A stretch of 64,000 nt of DNA from Paraburkholderia sprentiae WSM5005. Its GTDB lineage: Bacteria > Pseudomonadota > Gammaproteobacteria > Burkholderiales > Burkholderiaceae. The stretch is from contig NZ_CP017561.2 in assembly GCF_001865575.2 (NCBI RefSeq), positions 992,001 through 1,056,000 on the forward strand. Reading direction: 5' to 3'. Shown here piece after piece: positions 48,641-58,585 of the stretch (the first letter of the stretch is position 1; each line of letters begins with the position of its first letter). Made by a program: the position numbers and the translations under genes. The notes under the pieces are model-generated. The model was not told the DNA's origin, did no database searches, and saw nothing but the letters and a program-made list of their open reading frames with translations.

Positions 48641-50776
48641 ATGACTATGTTCAACAAGATCGTCAAAGAGTTTAAGTGGGGGCAGCACAACGTTCGCCTT
48701 GAAACCGGTGAAATCGCTCGCCAGGCGGGCGGCGCGGTGATCGTCGACGTCGAAGATACCGTGGTGCTCGCCACCGTGGTCGGCGCGAAGACCGCAAAGC
48801 CGGGCCAGGACTTCTTCCCGCTCACCGTCGATTACATCGAAAAGACCTACGCCGCCGGCAAGATCCCGGGCGGCTTCTTCCGCCGCGAAGGGCGTCCGTC
48901 GGAAGGCGAGACGCTGATCTCGCGCCTGATCGACCGGCCGCTGCGTCCGCTCTTCCCGGAAGGCTTCTACAACGAAGTGCAGGTCGTGATTCACGTGCTG
49001 TCGCTGAATCCGGAAATCCCCGCCGACATCCCCGCGCTGATCGGCGCGTCGGCGGCGCTCGCGGTGTCGGGCCTGCCGTTCAACGGCCCGGTCGGCGCGG
49101 CACGCGTGGCCTACATCAACAATGAATACGTGCTGAACCCGACGCGTCCGCAGATGAAAGAATCGGCGCTCGACCTCGTCGTCGCCGGTACGGAACGCGC
49201 GGTGCTGATGGTCGAATCGGAAGCGCAGCAGCTCAGCGAAGAAGTGATGCTCGGCGCCGTCGTGTTCGGTCACGAGCAGATGCAGACCGCGATCGACGCG
49301 ATCCACGAACTGGTCCGCGAAGGCGGCAAGCCCGAGTGGGACTGGCAACCGGCCGCGAAGAACGAAGCGCTGATCGCGCGCGTGACGGAGCTGGCGCAAG
49401 CCGATCTGCTCGCCGCTTACCAGATCCGCGACAAGCAAGCTCGCTCGACCAAGCTGAAGGAAGTCTACGCTGCGACCTCGGCGAAGCTCGAGGAAGAAGC
49501 CGCGGCAGCAGGCACCGTGGCGGCCGACAAGGCGTCGGTCGGCAACGTGCTGTTCGACATCGAAGCGAAGATCGTCCGTACGCAGATTCTGAACGGCGAG
49601 CCGCGCATCGACGGCCGCGACACGCGCACCGTGCGCCCGATCGAAATCCGCACCGGCGTGCTGCCACGTACCCACGGCTCCGCGCTGTTCACGCGCGGCG
49701 AGACGCAGGCGATGGTGATCGCGACGCTCGGCACCAAGGGCGACGAGCAGAACATCGACGCGCTCGAAGGCGAGTACCGCGAACGCTTCATGCTCCACTA
49801 CAACATGCCTCCGTTCGCGACAGGCGAAACGGGCCGCGTCGGATCGCCGAAGCGCCGTGAGATCGGTCACGGCCGTCTCGCCAAGCGCGCGCTCCTCGCG
49901 TGCCTGCCGAGCGCCGACGAATTCGGCTACTCGATTCGCGTCGTGTCGGAAATCACCGAGTCGAACGGTTCGTCGTCGATGGCTTCGGTGTGCGGCGGCT
50001 GCCTCGCGCTGATGGACGCCGGCGTGCCGATGAAGGCGCACGTCGCCGGTATCGCGATGGGCCTGATCCTCGAAGGTAACCGCTTCGCGGTGCTGACTGA
50101 CATTCTCGGCGACGAAGATCACCTCGGCGACATGGATTTCAAGGTCGCGGGTACGGAACAAGGCGTGACCGCGCTGCAGATGGACATCAAGATCCAGGGC
50201 ATCACGAAGGAAATCATGCAGGTCGCGCTCGCGCAGGCGAAGGAAGGCCGCATGCACATCCTCGGCAAGATGACCACGGCCGTGGCCGGCGCGAACACGC
50301 AGCTGTCGGAGTTCGCCCCGCGCATGATCACGATCAAGATCAACCCGGAAAAGATCCGCGACGTGATCGGCAAGGGCGGTTCGGTGATCCGCGCGCTGAC
50401 CGAAGAAACCGGCACGACGATCGACATCTCGGACGACGGCGTCGTCACGATCGCTAGCACGAACAGCGAAGGCATGGCCGAAGCGAAGCGCCGTATCGAA
50501 TCGATCACGATGGAAGTCGAAGTGGGTCAGGTGTACGAAGGCACCGTGCTCAAGCTGCTCGACTTCGGCGCGATCGTGAACATCCTGCCGGGTAAGGACG
50601 GTCTGCTGCATATCTCCGAAATCGCCAACGAGCGCATCAAGGACATCAACGACTATCTCAAGGATGGCCAGCAGGTGAAGGTCAAGGTCATCCAGACGGA
50701 CGAGAAGGGCCGTGTGCGTCTGTCGGCGAAGGCGTTGCTGAACGACGCGCCGCAAGGCGAACCGACTCCGCAGTAA
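48641..50776 (+). CDS. pnp: polynucleotide phosphorylase
   Basis: PNPase degrades RNA 3' to 5' by phosphorolysis and can add tails; it is part of the degradosome in many bacteria. Two RNase PH-like domains (residues about 1-220 and 310-545) flank an all-helical domain. The first has [24 protein letters not shown] and the second has [15 protein letters not shown]. Then come a KH domain ([21 protein letters not shown], about residues 560-620) and an S1 domain ([20 protein letters not shown]) near the C-terminus. Its 711 residues equal the E. coli length. GAGGAAAA precedes the ATG. Confidence 0.98.
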   Translation: MTMFNKIVKEFKWGQHNVRLETGEIARQAGGAVIVDVEDTVVLATVVGAKTAKPGQDFFPLTVDYIEKTYAAGKIPGGFFRREGRPSEGETLISRLIDRPLRPLFPEGFYNEVQVVIHVLSLNPEIPADIPALIGASAALAVSGLPFNGPVGAARVAYINNEYVLNPTRPQMKESALDLVVAGTERAVLMVESEAQQLSEEVMLGAVVFGHEQMQTAIDAIHELVREGGKPEWDWQPAAKNEALIARVTELAQADLLAAYQIRDKQARSTKLKEVYAATSAKLEEEAAAAGTVAADKASVGNVLFDIEAKIVRTQILNGEPRIDGRDTRTVRPIEIRTGVLPRTHGSALFTRGETQAMVIATLGTKGDEQNIDALEGEYRERFMLHYNMPPFATGETGRVGSPKRREIGHGRLAKRALLACLPSADEFGYSIRVVSEITESNGSSSMASVCGGCLALMDAGVPMKAHVAGIAMGLILEGNRFAVLTDILGDEDHLGDMDFKVAGTEQGVTALQMDIKIQGITKEIMQVALAQAKEGRMHILGKMTTAVAGANTQLSEFAPRMITIKINPEKIRDVIGKGGSVIRALTEETGTTIDISDDGVVTIASTNSEGMAEAKRRIESITMEVEVGQVYEGTVLKLLDFGAIVNILPGKDGLLHISEIANERIKDINDYLKDGQQVKVKVIQTDEKGRVRLSAKALLNDAPQGEPTPQ

Positions 50777-50789
50777 TGCGGTAGCGGAC

Positions 50790-50825
50790 AAACGGCCGGC
50801 CGTGTCATGCGCGCCGGCCGTTTTT
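50790..50825 (+). terminator. terminator after pnp
   Basis: AAACGGCCGGC pairs with GCCGGCCGTTT around a 12-base loop and is followed by a T run. Confidence 0.85.
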
Positions 50826-50925
50826 CATGCAGGATGGATTGCGTTGCGAATTCGAATCGCAGCGCGGCGCTACGGCAGACGCAACAACCGCTGGGCAACG
50901 CAATCCAATCTTGGAGTTGACGCAG

Positions 50926-51942
50926 ATGAAAGCGATCGAAATCACAGAATTCGGTGCGCCGGAAGTCCTTAAGCTGGCGGAGCGTCCGATGCCGCAGCTC
51001 AAGGCGGGCGAGGTGCTGATCAAGGTGGCGGCATCAGGCATCAACCGTCCGGACGTGTTTCAGCGCAAGGGTGGCTATGCGCCGCCGCCGGGCGCGTCGG
51101 ATCTGCCGGGGCTGGAGGTGGCGGGCGAAATCGTCGGCGGCACGATCGACGGGAAGAGCAATCCGTTCGGTCTAAAGATTGGCGATCGCGTGTGCGCGCT
51201 TCTGGCCGGCGGCGGCTACGCCGAGTATGCGGCCGCGCCGCTGCTGCAATGCCTGCCGGTGCCGGCCGGATTGTCGGATATCGAAGCCGCTTCGCTGCCC
51301 GAGACCTTTTTCACGGTGTGGAGCAACGTGTTCGATCGCGCGCAGCTCGGCCAGGGCGAAGGCGGCGGGAACGAAACGCTGCTCGTGCAGGGCGGTTCGA
51401 GCGGCATCGGCGTGACGGCGATCCAGATTGCGCACGCGCTGGGCTTCCGTGTATTCGCCACCGCGGGCTCGGACGATAAATGTCGCGCGTGCGAAGCGCT
51501 CGGCGCCGAACGGGCGATCAACTACAAGACTGAAGATTTCGTCGAAGTCATCAAGTCGCTGACCAACGATCGCGGCGTCGACGTGATCCTCGACATGGTC
51601 GCGGGCAGTTATGTGCCGCGCGAATTGTCAGCGCTCGCCGACGGTGGCCGCATCGTGCTGATCGCGCTGCTCGGCGGTGCGAAAGCGGAGCTGAATCTGA
51701 ACGAAGTGTTGCGCCGCCGTCTGACGCTCACCGGTTCGACGCTGCGGCCGCGGCCGATCGAGTTCAAGGCACAGATCGCAGCGCAACTTAAGGAGCGCGT
51801 GTGGCCCCATCTCGAGGCTGGGCGCATCAAGCCGGTTGTGCATCGCGTGTTTCCAGCCGGCCAGGCTGCCGACGCCCATGCGCTGATGGAAAGCAGCGCG
51901 CACGTCGGCAAGATCGTGTTGACGTGGGGTCAGGAGGCTTGA
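50926..51942 (+). CDS. NAD(P)H quinone oxidoreductase, PIG3 family
   Basis: A 338-residue medium-chain reductase of the PIG3/TIGR02824 type. It begins MKAIEITEFGAPEVLKL, with ASGINRPDVFQRKGGYAPPPGASD, LPGLEVAGEIV and a nucleotide-binding LVQGGSSGIGVTAIQIA. It reduces quinones, and has no zinc-binding residues. The chosen ATG follows TTGGAGTTGACGCAG. The other start, 99 bases upstream, adds a Ser/Thr-rich stretch without family support. It shares only distant similarity with the qor gene at 10431. It is flanked by the pnp terminator and the tpiA promoter. Confidence 0.9.
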   Translation: MKAIEITEFGAPEVLKLAERPMPQLKAGEVLIKVAASGINRPDVFQRKGGYAPPPGASDLPGLEVAGEIVGGTIDGKSNPFGLKIGDRVCALLAGGGYAEYAAAPLLQCLPVPAGLSDIEAASLPETFFTVWSNVFDRAQLGQGEGGGNETLLVQGGSSGIGVTAIQIAHALGFRVFATAGSDDKCRACEALGAERAINYKTEDFVEVIKSLTNDRGVDVILDMVAGSYVPRELSALADGGRIVLIALLGGAKAELNLNEVLRRRLTLTGSTLRPRPIEFKAQIAAQLKERVWPHLEAGRIKPVVHRVFPAGQAADAHALMESSAHVGKIVLTWGQEA

Positions 51943-51952
51943 CGTCATCGGT

Positions 51953-51981
51953 TTGACCCGATCCACCCCAGGCAGTAAAAT
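51953..51981 (+). promoter_or_regulatory. sigma-70 promoter of tpiA
   Basis: TTGACC (51953-51958) and TAAAAT (51976-51981) are separated by 17 bp, a strong sigma-70 layout starting 11 bases after the preceding stop. The transcript would begin near 51988, about 120 bases before tpiA. It may also serve secG, and perhaps the tRNA and nuo genes by read-through. Confidence 0.75.
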
Positions 51982-52109
51982 TGCGCGTTTTGCGCGCGCC
52001 GGATCAATCCGACAGGCGGGCCCCGAGCGCAGGAACAGGCTGCAGCGAAGCGCGAGCGCAGTCCGTCCGCGCACCAAGCGGGACCGGCAAGACAGGACAA
52101 CACGAGACG

Positions 52110-52886
52110 ATGTCGAATCAACAACGAGCCAAACTGGTAGTCGGTAACTGGAAGATGCATGGGCGGCTCGCCGCGAACGCCGCGTTGTTGCAGGCGGTGG
52201 CGCGGGGCTCCGGCGAGTTGCCGGCCGACGTGCGCGTTGGTGTATGTGTACCGAGCCTTTATCTCGCGCAGGCTCAGTCGCTGCTCGAAGGCAGCCCGGT
52301 CGTGTGGGGCGTGCAGGACGTGTCCGCGTTCACGCATGGCGCCTATACCGGCGAAGTGGCCGCGCCGATGGTGACGGACTTCGGCGCCACGTTTGCCATC
52401 GTCGGGCACTCGGAGCGCCGCGCGTATCACCGCGAGAGCGCCGAACTGGTCGCGGTCAAAACGCAGCGTGTGCTCGAAGCGGGTTTGACGCCGATCGTCT
52501 GTGTCGGCGAAACACTCGAAGAACGCGAGGCTGGCTCAACCGAGCAGGTGGTCGGCGGGCAGCTCGACGAAGTGCTCGCGAAGCTGTCGGCTCCGGACGC
52601 GGCTCGTCTCGTGGTTGCATACGAGCCGGTGTGGGCAATTGGCACCGGCAAGAGCGCATCGGCGGAACAGGCGCAGGCCGTGCATGGGTTCCTGCGCGCA
52701 CGTCTCACGGCAAAGGGTGCGGCGGGCGTGCCGTTGCTGTACGGCGGCAGCGTGAAGCCGGACAACGCGGAAGAACTGTTTCGTCAGCTCGATATCGACG
52801 GCGGCCTGATAGGCGGTGCGTCGTTGAAGGATCAGGATTTCCTGGCGATCTGCAAGGCGGCCGCCGCGACCAGCGTTGCGGGTTAA
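52110..52886 (+). CDS. tpiA: triosephosphate isomerase
   Basis: TpiA interconverts dihydroxyacetone phosphate and glyceraldehyde 3-phosphate in glycolysis. The TIM-barrel protein has 258 residues. It has [10 protein letters not shown] with the catalytic Lys, [13 protein letters not shown] with the catalytic His, [15 protein letters not shown] with the catalytic Glu, and the phosphate loop [16 protein letters not shown]. It is followed by secG after 82 bases, as in other beta-proteobacteria. Its substrate is shared with mgsA at 9995. Confidence 0.97.
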   Translation: MSNQQRAKLVVGNWKMHGRLAANAALLQAVARGSGELPADVRVGVCVPSLYLAQAQSLLEGSPVVWGVQDVSAFTHGAYTGEVAAPMVTDFGATFAIVGHSERRAYHRESAELVAVKTQRVLEAGLTPIVCVGETLEEREAGSTEQVVGGQLDEVLAKLSAPDAARLVVAYEPVWAIGTGKSASAEQAQAVHGFLRARLTAKGAAGVPLLYGGSVKPDNAEELFRQLDIDGGLIGGASLKDQDFLAICKAAAATSVAG

Positions 52887-52968
52887 GCGGAGCGTCTCGG
52901 CGAGGATGACTCCATTTCGCGCGGCACGCAGTGTGCGGCGCGGTTAAATAAAGACTCAGGTGAGTGTA

Positions 52969-53355
52969 ATGCTGTATTTGAAAACATTGATTATCGTCGT
53001 TCAGTTGTTGTCGGCGCTCGGTGTCATCGGACTCGTGTTGCTGCAGCACGGCAAAGGTGCCGACATGGGCGCGGCTTTCGGCAGCGGGGCGTCGGGCAGT
53101 CTGTTCGGCGCGACCGGTTCGGCGAACTTTCTATCGCGGACCACGGCGGTGCTTGCAGCGCTGTTCTTTGCCACGACGCTGGCTCTCACTTACCTTGGTG
53201 CTTACCACGTGAAGCCGTCGGCAGGCGTGCTGGGCGCGGCTGCTACCGCACCGGTCACGGCTTCAGCGCCGGCTGCGGGCTCGGGTCCGGTGGCGACATC
53301 GCCCGCGGCGCCGGCTTCGCCTGCGTCGGTTCCGGCGACGGGCGTACCGAAATAA
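52969..53355 (+). CDS. secG: preprotein translocase subunit SecG
   Basis: SecG is a small membrane subunit of the SecYEG channel. It has two helices (about residues 3-22 and 52-72) around [23 protein letters not shown], which is the family's conserved cytoplasmic loop. The tail is Ala/Pro-rich and longer than in E. coli (128 against 110 residues). The ATG at 52969 has AGGTG a few bases upstream; a GTG at 52960 is also in frame but would lack that site. It is followed by tRNA-Leu. Confidence 0.95.
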   Translation: MLYLKTLIIVVQLLSALGVIGLVLLQHGKGADMGAAFGSGASGSLFGATGSANFLSRTTAVLAALFFATTLALTYLGAYHVKPSAGVLGAAATAPVTASAPAAGSGPVATSPAAPASPASVPATGVPK

Positions 53356-53467
53356 ATTTTCGGCCGAAGCCCTCTTGTGCGTTGAACAATCTGTTTAGAC
53401 AAGTTACAATTCAAGTCTTGAAGCGATTCGCGGGTTTTATAAGTCGTTTTCCCGGATTGCATATAGT

Positions 53468-53552
53468 GCCGACGTGGTGAAATTGGTAGACACGCTATCT
53501 TGAGGGGGTAGTGGCGAAAGCTGTGCGAGTTCGAGTCTCGCCGTCGGCACCA
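53468..53552 (+). tRNA. tRNA-Leu (GAG)
   Basis: An 85-nt class II tRNA. The acceptor stem pairs GCCGACG with CGTCGGC, followed by discriminator A and an encoded CCA. The anticodon stem CTATC/GGTAG holds loop TTGAGGG, with anticodon GAG at 53502-53504. A long variable arm is present, and the T loop reads TTCGAGT. It reads leucine codons CUC and CUU. It lies between secG and nuoA. Confidence 0.97.
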
Positions 53553-53710
53553 AATGTTATCTAAATGCCAGCCGCTTGCTTCGCTTCGGCTGGCATTTTC
53601 ACTTCTGGCGTACGGCCGTAGGGCTTACGTCATGCGCGTTGAGGAAGTGATTTCGCGTCAGTGGTGCTATGCTCCTGACGGCACTCAGAACCAACCGATT
53701 GAGGATTGTC

Positions 53711-54070
53711 TTGAACCTCGCAGCCTATTTTCCCGTTTTGTTGTTCCTCATTGTGGGCACCGGTTTAGGCGTAGCACTGGTCAGTATTGGCAAGATCCTC
53801 GGTCCGAACAAGCCCGACACTGAGAAAAACGCACCGTATGAGTGCGGCTTCGAAGCATTCGAAGATGCGCGCATGAAGTTCGACGTGCGCTACTACCTCG
53901 TGGCCATTCTCTTCATCATTTTCGACCTCGAAACCGCGTTCCTGTTTCCGTGGGGCGTGGCATTGCGTGACATCGGCTGGGCTGGTTTCGCGGCAATGAT
54001 GATTTTCCTGCTCGAGTTCCTGCTTGGTTTTGCCTACATCTGGAAGAAGGGCGGCCTCGACTGGGAGTGA
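53711..54070 (+). CDS. nuoA: NADH-quinone oxidoreductase subunit A
   Basis: NuoA is a three-helix membrane subunit of complex I near the quinone site. From a TTG at 53711 it is 119 residues, the family length; the upstream ATG at 53669 is in frame but would add 14 residues that do not fit. The conserved [20 protein letters not shown] holds the loop cysteine. Helices lie at about residues 5-27, 62-84 and 90-110. GAGGA just upstream supports the TTG. It begins the nuoA-L operon. Confidence 0.93.
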   Translation: MNLAAYFPVLLFLIVGTGLGVALVSIGKILGPNKPDTEKNAPYECGFEAFEDARMKFDVRYYLVAILFIIFDLETAFLFPWGVALRDIGWAGFAAMMIFLLEFLLGFAYIWKKGGLDWE

Positions 54071-54132
54071 TGGATTAATCGCCGGTTTGCGTGGGTGGCC
54101 AGGCTCGCCGCCCCGTCTGGAGTGGAAAGCAA

Positions 54133-54612
54133 ATGAGTATCGAAGGGGTCTTGAAAGAAGGGTTTGTCACCACTACGGCAGACAAACTGATCAACTGGAC
54201 GCGCACCGGCTCGCTGTGGCCGATGACGTTCGGTCTTGCGTGCTGCGCGGTCGAGATGATGCATGCAGGTGCTGCGCGTTATGACCTCGACCGGTTCGGC
54301 GTGGTGTTCCGTCCGAGTCCGCGTCAGTCGGACGTGATGATCGTCGCCGGCACGTTGTGCAACAAGATGGCGCCTGCTCTGCGCAAAGTCTACGACCAAA
54401 TGGCGGAGCCGCGCTGGGTGATCTCGATGGGCTCGTGCGCGAACGGCGGCGGCTATTACCACTACTCTTACTCGGTGGTGCGCGGCTGCGACCGGATCGT
54501 CCCGGTCGACGTGTACGTGCCGGGTTGTCCGCCCACAGCGGAAGCGCTGGTGTACGGCGTGATCCAGTTGCAAGCCAAGATTCGCCGCACCAACACCATC
54601 GCCCGTCAATAA
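54133..54612 (+). CDS. nuoB: NADH-quinone oxidoreductase subunit B
   Basis: NuoB carries the N2 iron-sulfur cluster that donates electrons to quinone. It has the cysteines in [10 protein letters not shown], the block GTLCNKM, then GSCANGGG and VPGCPP, which together form the 4Fe-4S site. The length is 159 residues. The upstream extension of 14 residues is not family-like, so the ATG at 54133 is used. It lies 62 bases after nuoA. Confidence 0.97.
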
Positions 54613-54632
54613 GGCCAACGCCCCTCCACAAT

Positions 54633-55235
54633 ATGGCAAGCAAACTCGAGACCCTGAAAGCGAACCTCGAGGCGGCCTTTGGCGGCCTCCTATTGAGCGT
54701 GACCGAGTCGGTCGGTGAATTGACGATCGTCGTCAAGGCAGGCGACTACCTCCACGTGGCAAAGCGTCTGCGCGACGACCGCGCGCTCGGTTTCGAGCAG
54801 TGTGTCGACCTCTGCGGCGTCGATTATCAGACTTATGCCGAAGGCGCTTACGACGGCCCGCGTTTTGCTGCCGTACTGCATCTTCTGTCGGTGCAAAACA
54901 ACTGGCGTCTGCGTCTGCGCGTGTTCGCACCGGACGACGACATGCCGATCCTGCCGTCCGTTGTCGACATCTGGAACTCGGTCAACTGGTACGAGCGTGA
55001 AGCGTTCGACCTGTATGGCATCGTCTTCGAAGGTCACCCGGACCTGCGCCGCATCTTGACCGACTACGGTTTTATCGGTCATCCGTTCCGCAAGGATTTC
55101 CCAGTCTCCGGCTACGTCGAGATGCGTTACGACCCGGAAGAGAAGCGCGTCGTCTATCAGCCGGTGACGATCGAGCCGCGGGAAATCACACCGCGCGTGA
55201 TCCGCGAGGATCGCTATGGCGGTCTGAAACACTAA
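54633..55235 (+). CDS. nuoC: NADH-quinone oxidoreductase subunit C
   Basis: NuoC is a cytoplasmic subunit of the peripheral arm. The family signature is [24 protein letters not shown], about residues 120-143, ending in [15 protein letters not shown]. The length from ATG 54633 is 200 residues. It begins 20 bases after the nuoB stop. It is separate from nuoD (not a NuoCD fusion as in E. coli). Confidence 0.96.
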   Translation: MASKLETLKANLEAAFGGLLLSVTESVGELTIVVKAGDYLHVAKRLRDDRALGFEQCVDLCGVDYQTYAEGAYDGPRFAAVLHLLSVQNNWRLRLRVFAPDDDMPILPSVVDIWNSVNWYEREAFDLYGIVFEGHPDLRRILTDYGFIGHPFRKDFPVSGYVEMRYDPEEKRVVYQPVTIEPREITPRVIREDRYGGLKH

Positions 55236-55244
55236 GAGAACGTC

Positions 55245-56498
55245 ATGGCAGAGATCAAGAACTACACGCTCAACTTCGGCCCGCAGCACCCGGCAGCGCA
55301 CGGTGTGCTGCGTCTCGTGCTCGAACTCGACGGCGAAGTGATCCAACGCGCCGATCCGCACATCGGTCTGCTGCATCGCGCGACTGAAAAGCTCGCCGAA
55401 AGCAAGACGTTCATCCAGTCGGTGCCGTACATGGACCGTCTCGACTACGTGTCGATGATGGTGAACGAACACGGCTACGTGCTCGCGATCGAGAAGCTGC
55501 TCGGCATCGACGTGCCGTTGCGCGCGCAGTACATCCGCGTGCTATTCGACGAAGTCACGCGTGTGTTGAACCACCTGATGTGGATCGGCGCGCACGCGCT
55601 CGACGTCGGTGCGATGGCGGTATTCCTGTACGCGTTCCGCGAGCGCGAAGACCTGATGGACGTGTACGAAGCGGTGTCGGGTGCGCGGATGCACGCGGCT
55701 TACTATCGTCCGGGTGGCGTCTATCGCGATCTGCCTGACGCAATGCCGCAATACAAGGCGTCGAAGATTCGCAATGCGAAGGCGTTGTCGAAAATGAACG
55801 AGAACCGTCAGGGTTCGCTGCTCGACTTCATCGACGACTTCTTCGCGCGCTTCCCGAAGTGCGTCGACGAATACGAAACGCTGCTCACCGACAACCGGAT
55901 CTGGAAGCAGCGCCTGGTCGGCATTGGTGTGGTCAGCCCGGAGCGCGCGTTGCAACTCGGCATGACCGGCGCGATGCTGCGCGGCTCGGGCGTCGAATGG
56001 GACCTGCGCAAGAAGCAGCCGTATGAAGTCTATGACAAGCTCGACTTCGACATTCCGGTCGGCGTGAATGGTGACTGCTACGACCGCTATCTCGTACGCG
56101 TCGAAGAAATGCGTCAGTCCACGCGTATCGCGAAACAGTGCATTGAGTGGCTGCGCAAAAATCCGGGCCCCGTGATGACGGACAATCACAAGGTTGCGCC
56201 GCCGTCGCGCGTCGGCATGAAGTCGAACATGGAAGATCTGATCCATCACTTCAAGCTGTTCACCGAGGGCTTCCATGTGCCGGAAGGCGAGGCGTACGCC
56301 GCAGTCGAACATCCGAAGGGCGAGTTCGGCATTTACCTGATCTCGGACGGCGCCAACAAGCCATATCGCCTGAAGATTCGCGCGCCGGGCTATGCGCACC
56401 TGTCCACGCTCGACGAAATGGCGCGCGGCCACATGATCGCCGACGCAGTGACGATCATCGGCACGCAGGACATCGTGTTCGGCGAAGTGGATCGCTAG
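55245..56498 (+). CDS. nuoD: NADH-quinone oxidoreductase subunit D
   Basis: NuoD forms part of the quinone pocket with NuoB. The conserved [21 protein letters not shown] is at the N-terminus, with [15 protein letters not shown], and the C-terminus carries the VDR end. It is 417 residues, as in other separate NuoD proteins. It begins 9 bases after nuoC. The following 133-base gap to nuoE has no gene. Confidence 0.97.
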   Translation: MAEIKNYTLNFGPQHPAAHGVLRLVLELDGEVIQRADPHIGLLHRATEKLAESKTFIQSVPYMDRLDYVSMMVNEHGYVLAIEKLLGIDVPLRAQYIRVLFDEVTRVLNHLMWIGAHALDVGAMAVFLYAFREREDLMDVYEAVSGARMHAAYYRPGGVYRDLPDAMPQYKASKIRNAKALSKMNENRQGSLLDFIDDFFARFPKCVDEYETLLTDNRIWKQRLVGIGVVSPERALQLGMTGAMLRGSGVEWDLRKKQPYEVYDKLDFDIPVGVNGDCYDRYLVRVEEMRQSTRIAKQCIEWLRKNPGPVMTDNHKVAPPSRVGMKSNMEDLIHHFKLFTEGFHVPEGEAYAAVEHPKGEFGIYLISDGANKPYRLKIRAPGYAHLSTLDEMARGHMIADAVTIIGTQDIVFGEVDR

Positions 56499-56631
56499 GA
56501 CGTATTCATCGACGCGTGTCTGCGGTCATCGCACCGCCGCGCGCGTCAAGCAAAGGAACGCCGGGTCTGTCGCAGTATGCCGTGAGCGACAGGTTTTCGT
56601 TCGGTAGGAATTGAAAGAGTCGTGTCTGAAA

Positions 56632-57117
56632 ATGATCTCAGCTGAAGGCCTGAAAGAAATCGATCGCGCGGTCGCGAAGTACCCCGCCGATCAGAAACAG
56701 TCCGCCGTGATGTCGGCGTTGGCCATTGCTCAAACCGAGCATGGCTGGCTGTCGCCCGAACTCATGCAGTTCGTCGCGGATTACCTCGGCATGCCGGCGA
56801 TCGCCGTGCAGGAGGTGGCGACCTTCTACACGATGTATGAGACATCGCCGGTCGGCAAGTTCAAGATCACGCTCTGCACGAACCTGCCGTGCCAGCTCGG
56901 TCCCGACGGCGGTTCCGAAAGCGCCGCTGAATACCTGAAGCAGAAGCTCGGTATCGACTTCGGTGAAACCACGCCCGACGGCAAATTCACGCTGAAAGAG
57001 GGCGAGTGCATGGGTTCGTGCGGCGACGCGCCGGTGATGCTGGTGAACAACCAACGCATGTGCAGCTTCATGAGCCGCGAGAAGATCGACCAGCTGCTCG
57101 AGGAACTTTCGAAATGA
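56632..57117 (+). CDS. nuoE: NADH-quinone oxidoreductase subunit E
   Basis: NuoE binds the N1a 2Fe-2S cluster. The cysteines are in CTNLPCQL and [11 protein letters not shown]. From ATG 56632 it has 161 residues; a TTG at 56611 is in frame but adds a short odd tail. Its stop overlaps the nuoF start by 4 bases, so translation is coupled. Confidence 0.96.
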   Translation: MISAEGLKEIDRAVAKYPADQKQSAVMSALAIAQTEHGWLSPELMQFVADYLGMPAIAVQEVATFYTMYETSPVGKFKITLCTNLPCQLGPDGGSESAAEYLKQKLGIDFGETTPDGKFTLKEGECMGSCGDAPVMLVNNQRMCSFMSREKIDQLLEELSK

Positions 57118-58442
57118 CGGCTTTACACGATCGTCACATCAAACCGCTGATTCTCGCCGGCCTGAACGGCGACAACTGGCATCTTGAAGACTACGTGGCG
57201 CGCGGCGGTTACGCGCAGCTGCGCCGCATCCTGGAAGAAAAGATCGCGCCCGAGCAGGTGATCGCCGACGTCAAGGCGTCGGGTCTGCGCGGCCGCGGCG
57301 GCGCGGGCTTCCCGACCGGTCTGAAGTGGAGCTTCATGCCGCGTCAGTTCCCTGGCCAGAAGTACCTCGTCTGCAATTCGGACGAGGGCGAGCCGGGCAC
57401 GTTCAAGGACCGCGACATCCTGCGCTTCAACCCCCATTCCCTGATCGAAGGCATGGCGATCGGCGCATACGCGATGGGCATTACGGTCGGCTACAACTAT
57501 ATTCACGGCGAAATCTGGGAAGTCTATAAGCGCTTTGAAGAAGCGTTGGACGAAGCTCGTCGTGCCGGGTTCCTCGGCGACAACATCATGGGATCCGGCT
57601 TCTCTTTCCAGTTGCATGCGCACCACGGTTACGGCGCGTATATCTGCGGCGAAGAAACCGCGCTGCTTGAATCGATCGAGGGCAAGAAGGGTCAGCCGCG
57701 CTTCAAGCCGCCATTCCCGGCGAGCTTCGGCGTGTACGGCAAGCCGACCACGATCAACAACACCGAAACGTTCGCGGCGGTGCCTTTCCTGCTCGCCATC
57801 GGCCCGCAGAATTACCTGGAAATCGGCAAGCCGAACAACGGTGGCACGAAGATTTTTTCGGTGTCGGGCGACGTCGAGCGTCCGGGCAATTACGAAATTC
57901 CGCTCGGCACGCCGTTCGCGACGCTGATGGAACTCGCCGGCGGCATGCGCGGCGGCAAGAAGATCAAGGCCGTGATTCCCGGTGGCTCGTCGGCGCCGGT
58001 GATTCCGGGCGACATGATGATGCAGACCGACATGGACTACGACTCGATCGCCAAGGCCGGTTCGATGCTCGGCTCGGGCGCGGTGATCGTGATGGACGAG
58101 ACGCGCTGCATGGTGCGCTCGCTGCTGCGTCTGTCGTACTTCTATTACGAAGAGTCGTGCGGTCAGTGCACGCCTTGCCGGGAAGGTACGGGCTGGCTAT
58201 ATCGCGTCGTGCATCGTATCGAGCATGGTCTCGGCCGCCAGGAAGATCTGGATCTGCTGAATTCTGTCGCGGAAAACATCATGGGCCGTACGATCTGCGC
58301 GCTGGGCGACGCGGCGGCCATGCCGGTTCGGGGCATGCTCAAGCACTACTGGGACGAATTCGAATATCACGTCGCTCACAAGCATTGCCTCGTCGACGGT
58401 CATGCCGGCATGGCGGCCGCGCCCGAAACAGTGGCTGCATGA
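57114..58442 (+). CDS. nuoF: NADH-quinone oxidoreductase subunit F
   Basis: NuoF binds NADH and FMN and carries the N3 4Fe-4S cluster. It shows the glycine-rich [31 protein letters not shown], and [18 protein letters not shown] of the FMN/NADH site, with [10 protein letters not shown] for the cluster near residue 350. It is 442 residues. The ATG at 57114 overlaps the nuoE stop. The next gene, nuoG, begins 143 bases later. Confidence 0.97.
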   Translation: MTALHDRHIKPLILAGLNGDNWHLEDYVARGGYAQLRRILEEKIAPEQVIADVKASGLRGRGGAGFPTGLKWSFMPRQFPGQKYLVCNSDEGEPGTFKDRDILRFNPHSLIEGMAIGAYAMGITVGYNYIHGEIWEVYKRFEEALDEARRAGFLGDNIMGSGFSFQLHAHHGYGAYICGEETALLESIEGKKGQPRFKPPFPASFGVYGKPTTINNTETFAAVPFLLAIGPQNYLEIGKPNNGGTKIFSVSGDVERPGNYEIPLGTPFATLMELAGGMRGGKKIKAVIPGGSSAPVIPGDMMMQTDMDYDSIAKAGSMLGSGAVIVMDETRCMVRSLLRLSYFYYEESCGQCTPCREGTGWLYRVVHRIEHGLGRQEDLDLLNSVAENIMGRTICALGDAAAMPVRGMLKHYWDEFEYHVAHKHCLVDGHAGMAAAPETVAA

Positions 58443-58585
58443 CGATGGCTGCATGAGTCGGGCCAACAAGGTTTGGCTCACGGATAACTACCAGACGAAC
58501 ACCTCAACCGCAGGATTCATCGCCCGAAGCGAGCGGTGAACAGGCGAACGATTGAGCGGTAACGGGTTAAGGAAGATTGACCATC

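Noticed and set aside
48623..50791. 722-codon open frame antisense to pnp
   Set aside because: Same reason: it mirrors pnp codon for codon and has no family features.
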